Assembly: GCA_946699065.1 (NCBI GenBank)
Contig: CAMPDV010000059.1
Location: forward strand, 496,001-560,000
DNA from: Loxodes magnus
Lineage: Eukaryota > Ciliophora > Karyorelictea > Loxodida > Loxodidae
Reading direction: 5' to 3'
DNA length: 64,000 nt
Below the pieces are notes generated by a model that saw only the letters and a program-made list of their open reading frames with translations, was not told where the DNA came from and made no database searches. Positions 1 through 12,350 of this stretch are shown here, piece after piece (position 1 is the stretch's first letter; each line of letters starts with the position of its first letter). Both the position numbers and the translations under genes were made by a program.

Positions 1-419
1 TGAGTCACTTAGATGCGCAGTTTATGGCCAAAAAATCACTTGAGAATTAAGAGTGGGATCCATTTTAAATTGGTTGTATTAACGTATATATTCTAGCTGG
101 ATCTATTAGTCTTGCTTGCTGAAAATTAACTCCCTAGGGAATTGAATGGGGAAGAACACCAGATTTGATAACATGAAATTCCAATTGCTTTGACAAATGC
201 TAACTCATTTTGACAGATAAATCACTTGGTTTTTGGATGGTACCTGAAGGAGGAATGTGGAATTATAGTTTTATGGGAATTGGACACACTCAAACAATGA
301 AATATTCCCTCGTTTTAGGAAATCCAAAGGAATTTTATCATGAAATACATCGCCCTGTTCATTTTATATGCAAAGAAGCAAGTAATGAAGAAGAAATGGA
401 AAGCGACTTATACAATTGA
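1..419 (+). CDS. 3' part of an unknown gene (partial)
   Basis: The frame starting at base 3 is open from the window edge to a TGA at 417-419 if TAA/TAG are Gln and internal TGA is Trp. It gives about 138 residues with two internal TGA codons (for example in the stretch ACWKLTPQGIEWG). The C-terminal half is free of reassigned codons and has ordinary composition (FWMVPEGGMWNYSFMG, then HRPVHFICKEA), ending in an acidic tail. The TGA is followed directly by TAA and then by AT-rich noncoding DNA. The 5' part lies outside the window. I do not recognise the family. Confidence 0.6.
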
Positions 420-679
420 TAATTCATTTAAACAATTAAATTCAATTAAAAAATAGTTAGCTATTAAATATCAACTAACTAATCTAAAATCTTTACTCTA
501 TTATTATTTACATCCATTTATTGCCAAAAATATAACTAAATTAGATGAAAATACTTGATTACCATCTATAGTGATTTCAATAAAATTTTAATATCATTTA
601 TTTGAAAGCTGAAGATGAGTTGACGCTTATAACAATAAACATAACAAAGTATTATTTTTTCTTATTTAAAAATAAAATA

Positions 680-1199
680 TCAAAGACACTCAACTGATTT
701 CTGAGTAAGTCTTCTAACTTTCTTATTGTATTCTTCTCTGTTGTTTCTATACATAATACTAGCATCTATATTGGCTGGACTGTCTGTATTTGGGTCATTC
801 ATCATGCTTACTACACTAATTAGAATTGATTCTATTCCAAGAATTGGTCTCCACCTTTCTGAGGCACTTTCTTATTTATTAAACTCATCCTCGCCTGGAG
901 GATGCAAAATTGAAATACAGACTTTACCATCAGGGTATATATTTGGATGCCACATTTCAGTGATAAATCTCATTTCTGGAGGTAGATTTGGATACTCTTA
1001 AGGAAAACTTAAAATTGCTCGGAAGAATCCTCCTTCATATAAAGTATCTTCAGGACCTTGAAAGCAAACATTCCATAAAAACCAATTATCATTTTCTAAA
1101 CCCACTGAAAATCCGGTATCTTCGTTTTGGGAAAGTTCTATATTATAGCTTACCTTTGAATTCTTTCTTTAATAAGTTCAATGAAAAAGCTGATTCCAT
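680..1199 (-). CDS. UBE2G2: ubiquitin-conjugating enzyme E2, UBE2G2/UBC7 type
   Basis: A 167-aa E2 after removal of one 16-nt intron. It contains the UBC fold landmarks: [10 protein letters not shown], then [14 protein letters not shown] with the HPN motif and catalytic Cys at residue 89, the same number as in human UBE2G2. The acidic insertion after the active site ([18 protein letters not shown]) is diagnostic of the UBE2G/UBE2R group. The protein would charge ubiquitin and pass it to E3s; the orthologue works in ER-associated degradation. Trp codons here are TGG, Gln codons include TAA, and the gene ends at TGA (682-680), matching the usual C-terminus within two residues. The ATG is at 1199. 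The identification is firm. Confidence 0.95.
1138..1153 (-). other. 16-nt spliceosomal intron in UBE2G2
   Basis: The sense sequence is GTAAGCTATAATATAG. Removing it joins KKEFK to [11 protein letters not shown] in one frame and restores the UBE2G2 N-terminal helix; reading through it destroys the alignment. Confidence 0.9.
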
Positions 1200-2123
1200 T
1201 TTATTGAAAAAGCTTAGGAAAGGAAAACTTTTTCAATGTATATTCAATTCTATTTGAAATTAAATACTCAAATACTCAATTTCAGTTATTGAAACTATTC
1301 AAACCAATAAAAATCATTTATACTGTCATATTTATTCTAATTTTGTCGTCTCCATTACATTAAATTTTATTTCTAAGACATTTTTTTCTAACGTTTTCTC
1401 TTTGATCAATATTTTCCTTCTATATTGTTAACAATTTCTTTATGCTTATAGTTTGAGGATATTTCTAAGTTTTTTATTGGAATTACTTTATATTTTATAG
1501 AAAGCCTTTTAAACTAGAAAAATCTATTAAAATTCTGTTTAAAAATCAAGTACCCTCAATGAATATAATTTTATGGTCTGTTTAGTATTTCATTAGTATA
1601 AGATTACTTAGATATTTACTTGCTTCAATGAAATTACATAGGTTACTATTGCTGCTATCTATAGCCTCTAATAGTTAAATAACAAATTTTATATGAGACA
1701 GTATTATAATAGATTGAAACTATACCACTATTTTCTTTAATATCTTCTATGTAATTTTTATATTTCTAGGTTAAAAATTAAAAAGCTTACACATCTCAAG
1801 TATATTAAATATCATTAAGATAAATTAGTTAATACATCCTGAATAAAAGCTAAGCCTTTATTTATTTAAATATAGATGTAATTTAATTTTTGCTTGAATT
1901 GTCTCAATTTATATTAACAAATAGTTTTCAAGTTCTTCATGATTAAATAAACTTATTTACTTCTGCTTTACCTATTTAATGGTCTTAATATCTGGATATT
2001 ATTATCTTAATTAATAGCAATAGATAAGATTATCCTTCTAATATAGTAAGGTATTTTGAAATGGAGATGAGGAATATTATGAGATAATTTGTTTATTATA
2101 AGTTAAATAATTTAAATAAAATG
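1200..2123. other. AT-rich intergenic region
   Basis: No gene is recognised. All frames are open over long parts because TGA is rare. If the upstream kinesin does not stop at TAA, its frame would run on to a TGA at 1814-1812; the sequence there has low complexity and does not look coding. Confidence 0.5.
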
Positions 2124-5100
2124 TTAAAGAGAAGTTTTGAACTATTCTCTCTTCTATTTAATCAAACTCTAAATTTCCGCTAAAACCTGAGTAATAAATT
2201 ACCTTAAATCTCTATGTCAAGGTTTTACTTCTTTCTTCTCCCAGTTTCACATTTCACATTTCTTCTTCATGCTATTTATATATGTAATCAACCTTTTCTT
2301 GTAAGGATATTATTAGTTAGTCTGTTGAAACTATTTCTAGTTTATTTGTCTAGATTTCTTATATCAACTTTTCTTTTTCAAAATCTAGCTATCTCATCTT
2401 CTTTTTATAGTTATTCTCCATTTCTAACAGTTACTTGTTTTCAATTCTCAAGCGAGCTATTTCTACTTGGATATATTCCGCTTGCTCCTCTAGAACCTAT
2501 ATATCTTTTTCCTACTGAGACTAGTTATTTTATAGATGAGATTAAAGAATTTCTTTAGCATTCAGTTCTTAATTTCATACTTCAGAACGTTAATAAAGCT
2601 CTTTTCTAAGCAACTTTTCACTTTCAATAAGGTTTTAATTATCAGCTTATAATTGGTCTATTTATTGCTTAAGTTAAGCACTTTCTTGAATTAGAAATGC
2701 ATTCTTAGCTTAATAATCTCTGAAAATAGGTTTTAATTACTCATATTACGCTTACAAATTATCAAAATTGTAGCTCATTTCAGCTTTGCTTTTTTCAAAG
2801 TTCTCTAAGGTTTAGTTTTTATTTTATATAACTTGATTAATTTTACTTTCAAGCATTTATCGCTACTTTTCCCATTCTTATTCATCATGTACGTGAATTT
2901 TTTAAGCTTCTTTTAATTGATCAAAAGACTAAACATGAAGTTATTCAAATCTAGCTGCTTATTTTTTATACTGTTCCATTTCTGATAGTATTTATTCGAA
3001 GCCATTATCTCTCTCTAACATATATATTTACTGTTATTCTATTTGATTCTATAAAACTGCCAATCTGCTTTCATAAGCACTTTCGATTTTAGTTAGATCT
3101 TCATATTTCATAACAAGACTTTAATTCTCATTAGAAAGATTCAAATATTAGGATTCTATACTTTCAAGTTTCTGTCTAAGCTCAGAATTATTTTCATTAA
3201 GCACATAAATTTCTTCTTATAGTCTCTTTATTTCCTCAGAAGCAATTCTTTATTACTGCATGCCCTCATTCAGATCCTAAATCAATTTTTAGTTAAGTTG
3301 CTAAAATTCAGCTTCATCTCCTCTAAATTTTTGCAGGCTTTACTACATTTTAGAAACTTAAGCCTAGAGAGATTATTCATTAGCTTTACTAAGTTAAAGG
3401 ACATGTTCAAGCTCCTTAACTTTATATTCCAAGTTCTATTTTTCTTAAAGAATCTTATTGAAGGATAGTCTAAGAGAGTAATCAGCTTCATTTGCTTCAA
3501 TTTGATTTTAGTTGCTATGACTAACGATTTCTTCTTAAAGTTTATCTTATTATCTACTTGACTATTATAAAGCTGATCTTAAACTATCTATTTCATTTTC
3601 TAGTATCATCTAAGTATTGTAAGCCTCATTCGCTCTAGCACTTTACTAATTTCCATATTTTTTTGACTCTTTTAATTGTTCTTATAGTTAGAAAATCTAT
3701 TTTCTAGATTCGTCAAGTTCTGTTTAAGTGGAAAATAGCTTTGAGTAGAACTTTTCATCACTTTCTATTTTGGTAAAGTATTCGTTTCTTTAAACTGAAG
3801 TACTTTTATATCTAGAGGAATAAGTGTCAGGTGTTCTTGGAGTTTTATAGTAAGAATACTTGCTTTTGGATTCTGGGGACATTATTTCAAACTGATTATT
3901 TAAGGTAGACACAGTAAGCTTTTTATCATATGCTTATTAATCATATCTTCTTGTAGACATCTTAGATTCCTATTACTTTATATCTACCTACTTTTATACA
4001 CTTTCCGTCAGTAATTCACATTCCTCTATTTGCTGCTACAAATCTTGATACTAATTTTCGCTACTGTATACTTTAAATTAGTGAATAAGACTCTCTAGTT
4101 AGCTCATTTTTGACTAAGCTCAGTTACTAAGTTAATTTTCTTCACTTGGGATTTCAGAATTTTCAATTTCATATCTTAGATTAGAAAGTTCTTCTGTTAG
4201 AATTAATATTTCGTTCTACTTTTAAATAGAGCTTTTGATCTAGCTAGCTAACTAGATAGCGTTTTAGTTGTACACAAAGTCTTCTTACTCGTTAGTTGTG
4301 CAACATATAATACAAGAGTTATTAGTGAGAACTGGTTGCAAATATTTAGTTAAACCAGATGAGCTTGAACTTTATCCACCTGATTCGAAAAACTTAGCTA
4401 ACTAACTAAAACTCTATTGTGCAAAAGTTTTTTCTTCCAAATTATATTTTCCTTATTTTTATAATACCTCAATACCTGCAAGTTCAACAAAATCAATCCT
4501 GCATAAAGAAGACTAGCTAGAGTTATTTCTACAGATATTAACTTAAACACAGTAATGTATTTTGTTTTTAGCTTTTTTATCTCTAAACTTAAGAGTCTAT
4601 CTAAGAAATGAGTGCATCATACCGATATCTTCTATTTGCATGCTTTTAAGCTCATCACTTATTTATACGTTTTATCCTGTTAGTAAATCAATATTTCCGT
4701 TATATTAAATAGAAATTCCACTACCATTCAATGTATAATTGTACGTTTAGCAAAATTTTAATATTGCATCTACTGATCTTAATATTAACCCTTTCTAAGC
4801 TCCTTCTCCTCCTCTCAATGTAAAAGACTTACCTGAACCAGTTGTTCCCATCAATATAATGCAGGCATTTTTAAACTCATTAGTTGCTTTAAAAATAATA
4901 GGCTCAATAGCAGTTTTATAAATTTCATGCTGTTCAGTTGAGTCACTGAATACATTATCAAATTAGAAAATCTATTTATTTTGAGAGATAGACAAGCTCA
5001 TTATTTCCTCAGCCTCTTTTTTTGATAATTAAGTTTCTGATACTAAAACTCTAGTTTTAATGGGAATAATATTTAGTTAAGCTTACTGAGAAGCTGTTGG

Positions 5101-5136
5101 CTTCAATCTTAGGTTTATCTACATTCTCTTAGTCAT
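2124..5136 (-). CDS. divergent kinesin-like motor with long coiled coil
   Basis: An N-terminal kinesin-type motor of about 330 residues is followed by some 650 residues of Gln/Glu/Lys-rich coiled coil. Visible motor motifs are FDNVFSDSTEQHEIY, the P-loop GTTGSGKS (residues 97-104), and switch II FVELAGIE followed later by NSCIICCTTNE. The switch I SSRSH motif is not clear and the P-loop context (ILMGTT instead of the usual AYGQT) is unusual, so this is a divergent kinesin. Internal TAA/TAG codons are Gln throughout. A 16-nt GTAA...CAG intron near the 3' end leads into VLAEIQSLIKQKREQF, which then meets TAA at 2126-2124 but no TGA until 1814-1812. The 3' end is therefore uncertain; a 23-nt intron would instead give a TGA at 2164-2162. 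A role in microtubule transport is inferred from the family. Confidence 0.8.
2187..2202 (-). other. probable 16-nt intron near 3' end of kinesin gene
   Basis: The sense sequence is GTAATTTATTACTCAG, matching the length and GTAA...AG form of the other introns. It changes the frame from a weak reading to a hydrophilic coiled-coil-like reading. Confidence 0.55.
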
Positions 5137-7925
5137 TTAAAATCCTTCAAAGAAAATTATAAATATTAATGATAATTGTACTATCCAAGCTTTCAAAAAC
5201 GTTAATTTAAATGGAGCCTTTCAATTTACGCTATACAAATTATCTATCTTTAAATATACTATCTTAAGACTTAATTACTCTAAGTACCTAGCTGTGCTAT
5301 AAATAAGGACTATAAGTCCTTTTTAATCAAACTCTAATTACAGTAATTAGATGCTAGTTTGGTATAAGATTATAACCTTAATTCTAGTTTTATTCTCAAA
5401 GCCAATTAAATTATCATCTAAATTAACTTTAGAATATCAATCCTTAGATAATAACCTTATCTTTTATTAGTCTAAGTATTAAGATATAAGCTGTATATTT
5501 CTATCACGATAGCATATTTTAAAGCTATTATGATTATAATTAATTATTTAAGCTTAAAACAATAATTATATGGTTGTAGCTTCTAAAAGTAGAAAGATTA
5601 TTATTGTAATTAAATATCTTAATAGTATAACCATATATATCACAAGCTATTTAAACAGGGCTAAACTCTCTTTAATATCTTTTCTAGATATTTTAAAGGT
5701 GTAGTAAATGCTTTAAAATATTCAAATTTGTTGATATATATTATACTCATTATCTAGCATTTTTGGCACTTATTTTATTTATTTTAGGTAATTTCTTACT
5801 AAAATATGATAAATTAATCAAACTAAAGCATTACATCCTTATAGTATTAGTTGGATTTATTTACAGTTAGTTAGTTTCATTAGCTCTTTTGTTCATATAT
5901 AGCTTAGATATAGTTAAAGCTACTAAAGCTTATAACTATACTTCCCTAATAACTATCCTTAATCCTATCAACTGCTGTAAAATATTAACTAATCTTATAT
6001 CTTAAGCATTTAAATAACTAAGCCATTAAATAAAAAGAGACTCCTAGGTTTGATAGAACATATTATATAAACTTCTTAAAAGAGCCACCATATAATGGAT
6101 TAAATAACTAAAAGAAGATAAGCTGCTATTACAAATACAATCTATTATTAGCAACAAGTCAGTTTAAATTGATACATTAGCATACTATAAGGATATTACT
6201 ATTTTATACTTAAACATATAGTAAGTTATCTAATCTGCTCTACTTTTATTAAGATTTATACTATTTTGCCTAATGCTCTTTGTTATAGCTTATTGGCTTA
6301 TTAATAGATGCTCCATAGAAAAGATATAAATATAACTAATCTTAATTATATTTACATTCTACCATTGATAGAATTCATATCCTTGTCATTAGCTCGATAA
6401 CTCTTATTTTTACTAAAGTAACAAGAGTTATTTTATACTAGCATAAACTTAAACTTTTGAAAAAAAATTAAAGAAAAACTAGTTTCTTTTGTGACTCTTT
6501 AAGTGAAATTAATGGAGAAGTATGTTGGATATATAATTTTGAAGAAAATAAATATAAGCATTAAAAATTAAAAAATTAGAAAAATAAAAGCATAAAATTG
6601 CTCTTTAGCGTAGTAAAATAGCTAGTTTTTCTAAAAATAGTTAGATATTATTTTATAAAAAGCTACAGTAACTTTGCATTTTTAATAAGATTAAATATTG
6701 CTCTTTTGGTAAAAAAAATCGGTAAACAAAAGTGCAGAAGATGTTAAAAACTAGACAAAGATGAGATAACTTAGAGAATGTTATTAAAATAATATCCATA
6801 ATAAGAAACAAATAATGATAGAGTTTATGAAAAAAGAAATAATAAGAATTTAGATGTAGAAGAAGATAGAATTCGTAGAGAAAAGGATTTAAATTATTAT
6901 TTAATCAATATTGTATATATTAATATAGCTCTTTAATAATTAACAGAAGGATTAAAACTAATTTCTAACTCATATTTAAAACTTCTTCTAATGTAAGTCA
7001 CCAATAATAGTGAAAAAACGTGCATCAAAACTTTTATTGTATTTAGATGTTTAGTTTAACTTAAAAAAATGCAGTTAGCATAGCTTATTAGCAATTAATC
7101 AAATAAGTTGTCAAACCCTAATAGAACCTTTTAGAAAATCTATTTTATATACTTAAAAGTCCTAGCCAGATAAAGTACTAATTATTTCAAAATAATACCT
7201 TATCAATTTTATTAAAATATAATAATTAATTAGTTTAAATAACTAAAAGTTTAATTATTTTATATAATTTACTTAACTAATTCATAGTAAATCCTCTTTA
7301 TCTAATTATAATTGGGTAGAAAGAAGTAACTCACTTAATTAAATTAAAAGATATTTTTAATAATATTACTAAATGTAAACTCCTCTCACTAGATAGATAA
7401 CTTAAAGAAGATATAGAAATCATAAATAGTGAAGAGAAATTATCTACTTAAAATACTTCAGAGTATTAAGAAAACTATATCTAGGTATTGCTAATTTCTT
7501 TACGTTTTCCTGTATAAATCTTATATTTATGCGAATACCTACTAATTAATATATTATTGAAGATAGTATTTGCCTGATTACTTCTTTTTAATATTCAATT
7601 AATAATAAGAAATTATATCCTATATATAGCTTAGTGGCTTATGATATTTAGTAGTTTAGAATATTAAAATTATTAGCCAATCAAATACCTTAGTAAAATG
7701 ACTTAATAAGTGAATATTTTTCAAGAATTATATTGAAACAAAGTGATATAAATATAGATAAGACTGAATGAGATTCTATATAAGAAGTATAGAAATATAC
7801 TAAATCATGTAGATAGAAAATAAGCTTAAAGGTCAGATGCTTAATCTTTAGTAAATGTAAATTCAAATAATTTCAGCAAATTTAAATCATTAAAGATAAC
7901 ATAAAACTATACAAAACTAATCTAA
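5137..7925. other. AT-rich intergenic region
   Basis: About 2.8 kb without a recognisable gene. Bases 7316-7333 match 18 bases of the gene near 49.4 kb exactly, and the sequence after it is loosely similar; this could be a decayed relic or chance. Confidence 0.5.
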
Positions 7926-10070
7926 TCAGTTTGGTCTTTTACGTCTCGTTATATATGTGAATAGAAACCTAAAGCCCTTTACTAGTCCATAAAATATAAG
8001 GAAAACCAAACCGATTGCACAAGAGATCAATACGAAAGTGTAAAACAGGGGCGTTAAAACCAGTGAAATAATGAACACTAAAATTTTAAGGATATATCTA
8101 GTTATTCCATGCCATCTTGCAAACAAAGGTTCGTATTAAGTTAATAAGTACTATACTAAAAACTTACTGCTGGCCCAAATAGAAGCAAAAATGCTATAAT
8201 TATGGGAGAAATCAAGATAAGTAAGGTAATAAGAGTATATTTTACGCAGTTTCCATAGCGAGATCATCCTCCTAAAGGTCCATATTGAGAACACCCCCCT
8301 AACCACCATGGTTTATTATAATGCTAAAGTGTAGATTTCTACATGCAAAGTCAGCAGAATTAGTAATCGCATATCGTGCAAGTCATATGATTACACCCTT
8401 AATTTTTCTCAATGTTAGCTTTGCAAACCGGACATTTCCTAACGTCTTTTTTCTTTGCATAGGAAACGAACTATGTTTCTTAAACTTACTCACAGCTTCT
8501 ATTTTCATGCCAAGGTCTTCCACATTTGAAGCAAAAGTCTTTAAAACAAATTTCGCAGATAACTTTAGGAAAGTTCACTAGTTTACTATAATTAGAATCA
8601 ACATCATTTTTGTGAACATATCCCTCGCAATTAGGAGTCGGACATCATTTAGCATTAGGGTCTTCATCTATTTCATTTTAATGCTTAAATTTCTTATACT
8701 TCTACATAAAACTTGGTTAGAACTATTCTATTGATTATTAAATAAACTTTTCATTAAGCTTGTAAGAGCATCCAAAATAAGGGCAAAAAATTTTAATTGC
8801 ATTACCATCTTTAATTTGTGAGCTGATATAATCAAATATGCATCTTTAGCAAAGTTTATGGCCGCATAATATAGTATTATCAGTTTAGTTATAGCAAATT
8901 TAGCAAATATTTTCATCCCCTTCCATCTACTCTAGTTCATTCAATGATTTAAAAATTTATTAGCTTCTTTCATTCTTCAAAAGAGAAGGAAAGCTTAGTT
9001 AAGTTGCCAGGCTTTTGGAATGGCCTCTTTAAGAAGATAAATAATTATTATTTGACTTTTTTATTGCTGAATCTAGTTGCAAGGCTTGCTTATTAAAGTG
9101 TAAATAATCATTTTATTCACAGATATAGCAAACATTTTAGGTTTTCGAATTATAGAAGGTGCCTAAACGATTTTATTTATCTATATAAGGAATGAAATCA
9201 TGAAAATAAAGACCATTTTATTACTTAATTAGCAAAATAGCTCATTCCATTCTCGAGTCATAGTTTTATTCTTCTAAAACTTAGGGGTATATTTATAAAA
9301 GCCTTTCACAAACTCCTTTATCAAATCCCATCCTTACAAGCTCCTGCAAAGTGAAATTATAATTTTCTTATTAGTTTCTATTAAGATGGTCAATCAACAA
9401 TAAAGGATAGCTCAAAGTTTATTCACCTTCCATTATTCCTTATTGTTTAAAACCCAAAAAACATCCATCTAAAGTATTCAAATACTTATTAATTATTAAT
9501 TTAAATCTCTAACTTTCAATTACCTTATAAATCTCATAAGGTACTCCCTTTCCTTATCTAAATATTAATTATAAGTATTCATAATAGATTATTAATTACA
9601 TCTATATACTCCAATAACTTCCCTTAGATAAAGTGTTACAGAATGACACTCTTACTTTAGAAAATAGTAGCTATATACTTAACTTTCTCATCATTAATAA
9701 ATAAAGAAGCAGCTTTCCTTATAATATATCATTATAGATTTTACCCCTTTTATATTTATTTTTATTGCTCTTTAAATTCAATTTTTGTTATTTTATTTAT
9801 TGCTTTTTATCTACTAACACTTCTTAGTAATTTTGAATGATTTTAGTTTATTTAAGGTAAATAAAATTTTGAAAGTGAGGAATAAAGTTTTAGTATAAAA
9901 ACAAAACGCTAAGTTATGCTTAAATAAGACAGAGGATATTAGCTTATACCATAATATAAAAGAATATGCTTTTATGCTTGTTACCATAATCCTGCTTATT
10001 GTTTGTAATAATTCCACTTTTTAGGTAGCTTTCGACTCTTTTTAGTGACTAGGTAAGGATTTGCTTTCAT
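7926..10070 (-). CDS. RBR-type E3 ubiquitin ligase with UBA-like region and C-terminal membrane segments
   Basis: About 703 aa after removal of two introns. A Gln-rich N-terminus is followed by a UBA-like stretch (LQELVRMGFDKGVCERLL), another Cys cluster (VCYICEQND), and then RING1-IBR-RING2. RING1 is ICQICYN...CGHKLCQRC. The IBR contains CPTPNCEG and FCFKCGRPWHENRSC. RING2 has CPVCKANIEKNQGCNHMTC, including the Cys after NHMT that accepts ubiquitin in RBR enzymes, followed by CDYQFCWLC whose Trp is a TGA codon. After RING2 come three hydrophobic segments (LITLLILISPIIIAFLLLF; ILKILVFIISLVL; FVLISCAIGLVFLIF) and a basic tail RRKRPN ending in TGA. This implies an E3 anchored in a membrane, possibly the ER. 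The 5' exon starts MKANPYLVTKKSRK. Confidence 0.9.
8151..8167 (-). other. 17-nt intron in RBR gene
   Basis: The sense sequence is GTAAGTTTTTAGTATAG. It lies after the first membrane segment (...FGPA) and its removal joins the frame to the C-terminal membrane exon that ends in TGA. Confidence 0.75.
9969..9984 (-). other. 16-nt intron near 5' end of RBR gene
   Basis: The sense sequence is GTAACAAGCATAAAAG. It joins the ATG-containing exon (…YYKQQAGL) to the long downstream frame. Confidence 0.7.
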
Positions 10071-11654
10071 ATTATAAGCTAAACTTACTTTATAATAATT
10101 AAAATTAATTTTCTAGATGAATATAGTCTCGTATTATTTAAAGCTTATAAAGACTTTGTATCAATTTAATACATAATTTATAATATATTAGAAATATTAA
10201 ATATTTAGTCAAACTATTTATTTAATTATATAGAGACAATATTGCTGAGATACAAGCTTTAAAAGAAATAGAGGATCAAATATGATTATATTTAGCATAA
10301 TTATAACGTCTCTCTGTTTAAAATTAGTCTCTTCTTACAAGGCTTTAGTTAAATTTACTCTGAGATATTACTCTATAATACTTACCTACTTTAAGAAATA
10401 ATTGAAGTTATCTCTTTTTATCTAATAATATCCTAATAGAACTGTTTATTTATATAAATATTAAAGGTTGAGCTAACTATATAATTGAATAACAGTGATA
10501 TTATAGTAATTAAGCTAGATATTATGAATTAACTAGACTAAGTTATAACTAATGACTCTATCTATATTGTTTAGAATAGCTTATCATTATTATTATTAGC
10601 CATTTATAGTTTTGCTTTTATCTGTCAAGTATTTGCTTATTGTTATATTATTATTATTATTTCTAACACTCAGAACATTGAAAATTATATCTATTTATTG
10701 TTGAGAGTTGTCAGTCATATTATTAATGTTACAAAGTAGAGATCAAACCTGCTCAATTTAAACTTATTTACTAATGCTTGTTATTCAACCACTTGCGAAG
10801 ATTTTCAAGCAAGTTATTATTTTTAGGTTTAATTAAAAAAATATTCCTCTACTAAAAGCTTGCTTTATTCTAGATGTTAATTAAAGGTATAAAATTAATT
10901 ATAAAAAGTAAATAAATAAGTTTATTTTTCAGTATTATAAGTTACTAAGAGCAAAGGCTTTAAAAACGTTAGCTATTAATAGCATAATAATTATAATCTG
11001 CTTCTTTTCTTCTATGATTGCTTTTTTAAAATTTCTATTTCTAATTTTTTTTAATTTTATTAGTTTAGCTATTTTAATAGTATAGTATACTTTACTATAA
11101 TAGTGGCAAACAAATGAGGTTTATTTAGTCTGATAATTAATTGATTATATCTACTAATTATTTAGTTGATAATTGGATTAAAGGACTCTTATATTTATAC
11201 CTGCTACTATAATTTTCATTAGTAGGAAATTATTTAACTTAGCATCACTTAAAGCATAGCTGCTTAACTTTCTAGCATGCTTTAACTTAAAAATTCCTTA
11301 CTAAATTATATTGTCTTAATTAAATGCTTAAAGCAGTCTAAAATATTCTATCTTATTTCCTTTTTAAAAACTTATTATTTATGCCTCATCCAATAGCTAA
11401 ATTAAACATTCAAAAACTTAAGATTTTATAGATAAAAACAATTTATTGAATGATCATGTTGAAGCATATAGATTAATGCACATCTTAAGGATTTTATCTA
11501 TATCTTAAGAATAAAGTTATAATAATCAGCTGATTTAGAATTGAGTAGAGATTTAATGCTTATTTTCTGTGTAGAGATTATTAATAAAAATAATATTTTG
11601 GTATTTTTCAGTTTAATCAAGTGTCTTTAAGAGAACATTAAATTAATGTAAAAG
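10071..11654. other. AT-rich intergenic region
   Basis: About 1.6 kb with no convincing gene on either strand. Confidence 0.5.
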
Positions 11655-12326
11655 TCAAATAATTGAAGCAGCTGAAAAGGAGAAAACTGTGCCAAAGGGT
11701 TTAGATCTTTTGAAAGGTTTGGATTTTTTAAACGGTTGTATGTCATTGTTTACTATCTTTTAGGTGAAATTCACTGGTGGGAGTGAAAAATATTTGGCTT
11801 ATGCATTAGTTGGCATCCAAGCAGTCTTAATCTGAGATTATTCTTTTGCTAGTTCTTTTTCTTATCTTATTTCTGTAATATTCGGAGGTCTTTAAAATGC
11901 TCGTCCTCCTTCTTCATCTCTAGAAAAAAAATTTCCATATGAACTTGAATAACGAAAAGCTTTTCCATTTCTTTTAGGATCTTAATAAGATTTGGCAGTT
12001 AGCATTACTCTGTATTATTCAGTTGCACTTAAAAATTTGCCTTTAACTGGTCTAAATTTATCGAAATAATTTATTTTAGCTCCTGTTTTCATCTAAGGCC
12101 TATCGTGAATATCAAGAGTAAACTTGTTTTCCCTTTACTTTTTCCGAAATTCTTCCTTTTTCTTAATCTCTTTTTCTTCTTACTGTAGCTTAAGCTTTTC
12201 TTATTTATGAAGTTCCTTACTTTCCCTTATTTGTTTAATTAACAGATTAACATGCTCTTAAAAATTGACTTCTTCGTTTTTTTCAGATTTAGTATTTTCA
12301 GACCCTTCAGAATAAATACTTTCCAT
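11655..12326 (-). CDS. Lys/Glu-rich protein of unknown function, 223 aa
   Basis: An intronless ORF from ATG (12326) to TGA (11657-11655). Residues 1-75 are charged and helical (KEIKKKEEFRKKQREN). The C-terminal part is basic and aromatic: INYFDKFRPVKGKF, then RRNG-type loops and GGRAFQRPPNITEIRQEKEL, and ends with FGTVFSFSAASII. No known domain is recognised; the Pro/aromatic pattern resembles small microtubule-associated ciliary proteins, but that is only an impression. It starts about 17 bases downstream of the apparent TAA end of the next gene on the same strand. Confidence 0.75.
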
Positions 12327-12330
12327 TTTA

Positions 12331-12350
12331 TTAATTAATTAATTAATTAA
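12331..12350. repeat. (TTAA)5 simple repeat between two co-directional genes
   Basis: Five perfect TTAA units lie between the end of the upstream minus-strand ORF and the ATG of the next. In the upstream frame the repeat contains the first candidate TAA stop. Confidence 0.9.

Noticed and set aside
2214..2558. Plus-strand standard-code ORF rich in Phe/Leu
   Set aside because: It is the antisense shadow of the Gln/Lys-rich coiled coil of the minus-strand kinesin.
11676..11838. Plus-strand reading KTVPKGLDLLKGL...
   Set aside because: The minus-strand frame over the same bases belongs to a continuous ORF ending in TGA and is better supported.
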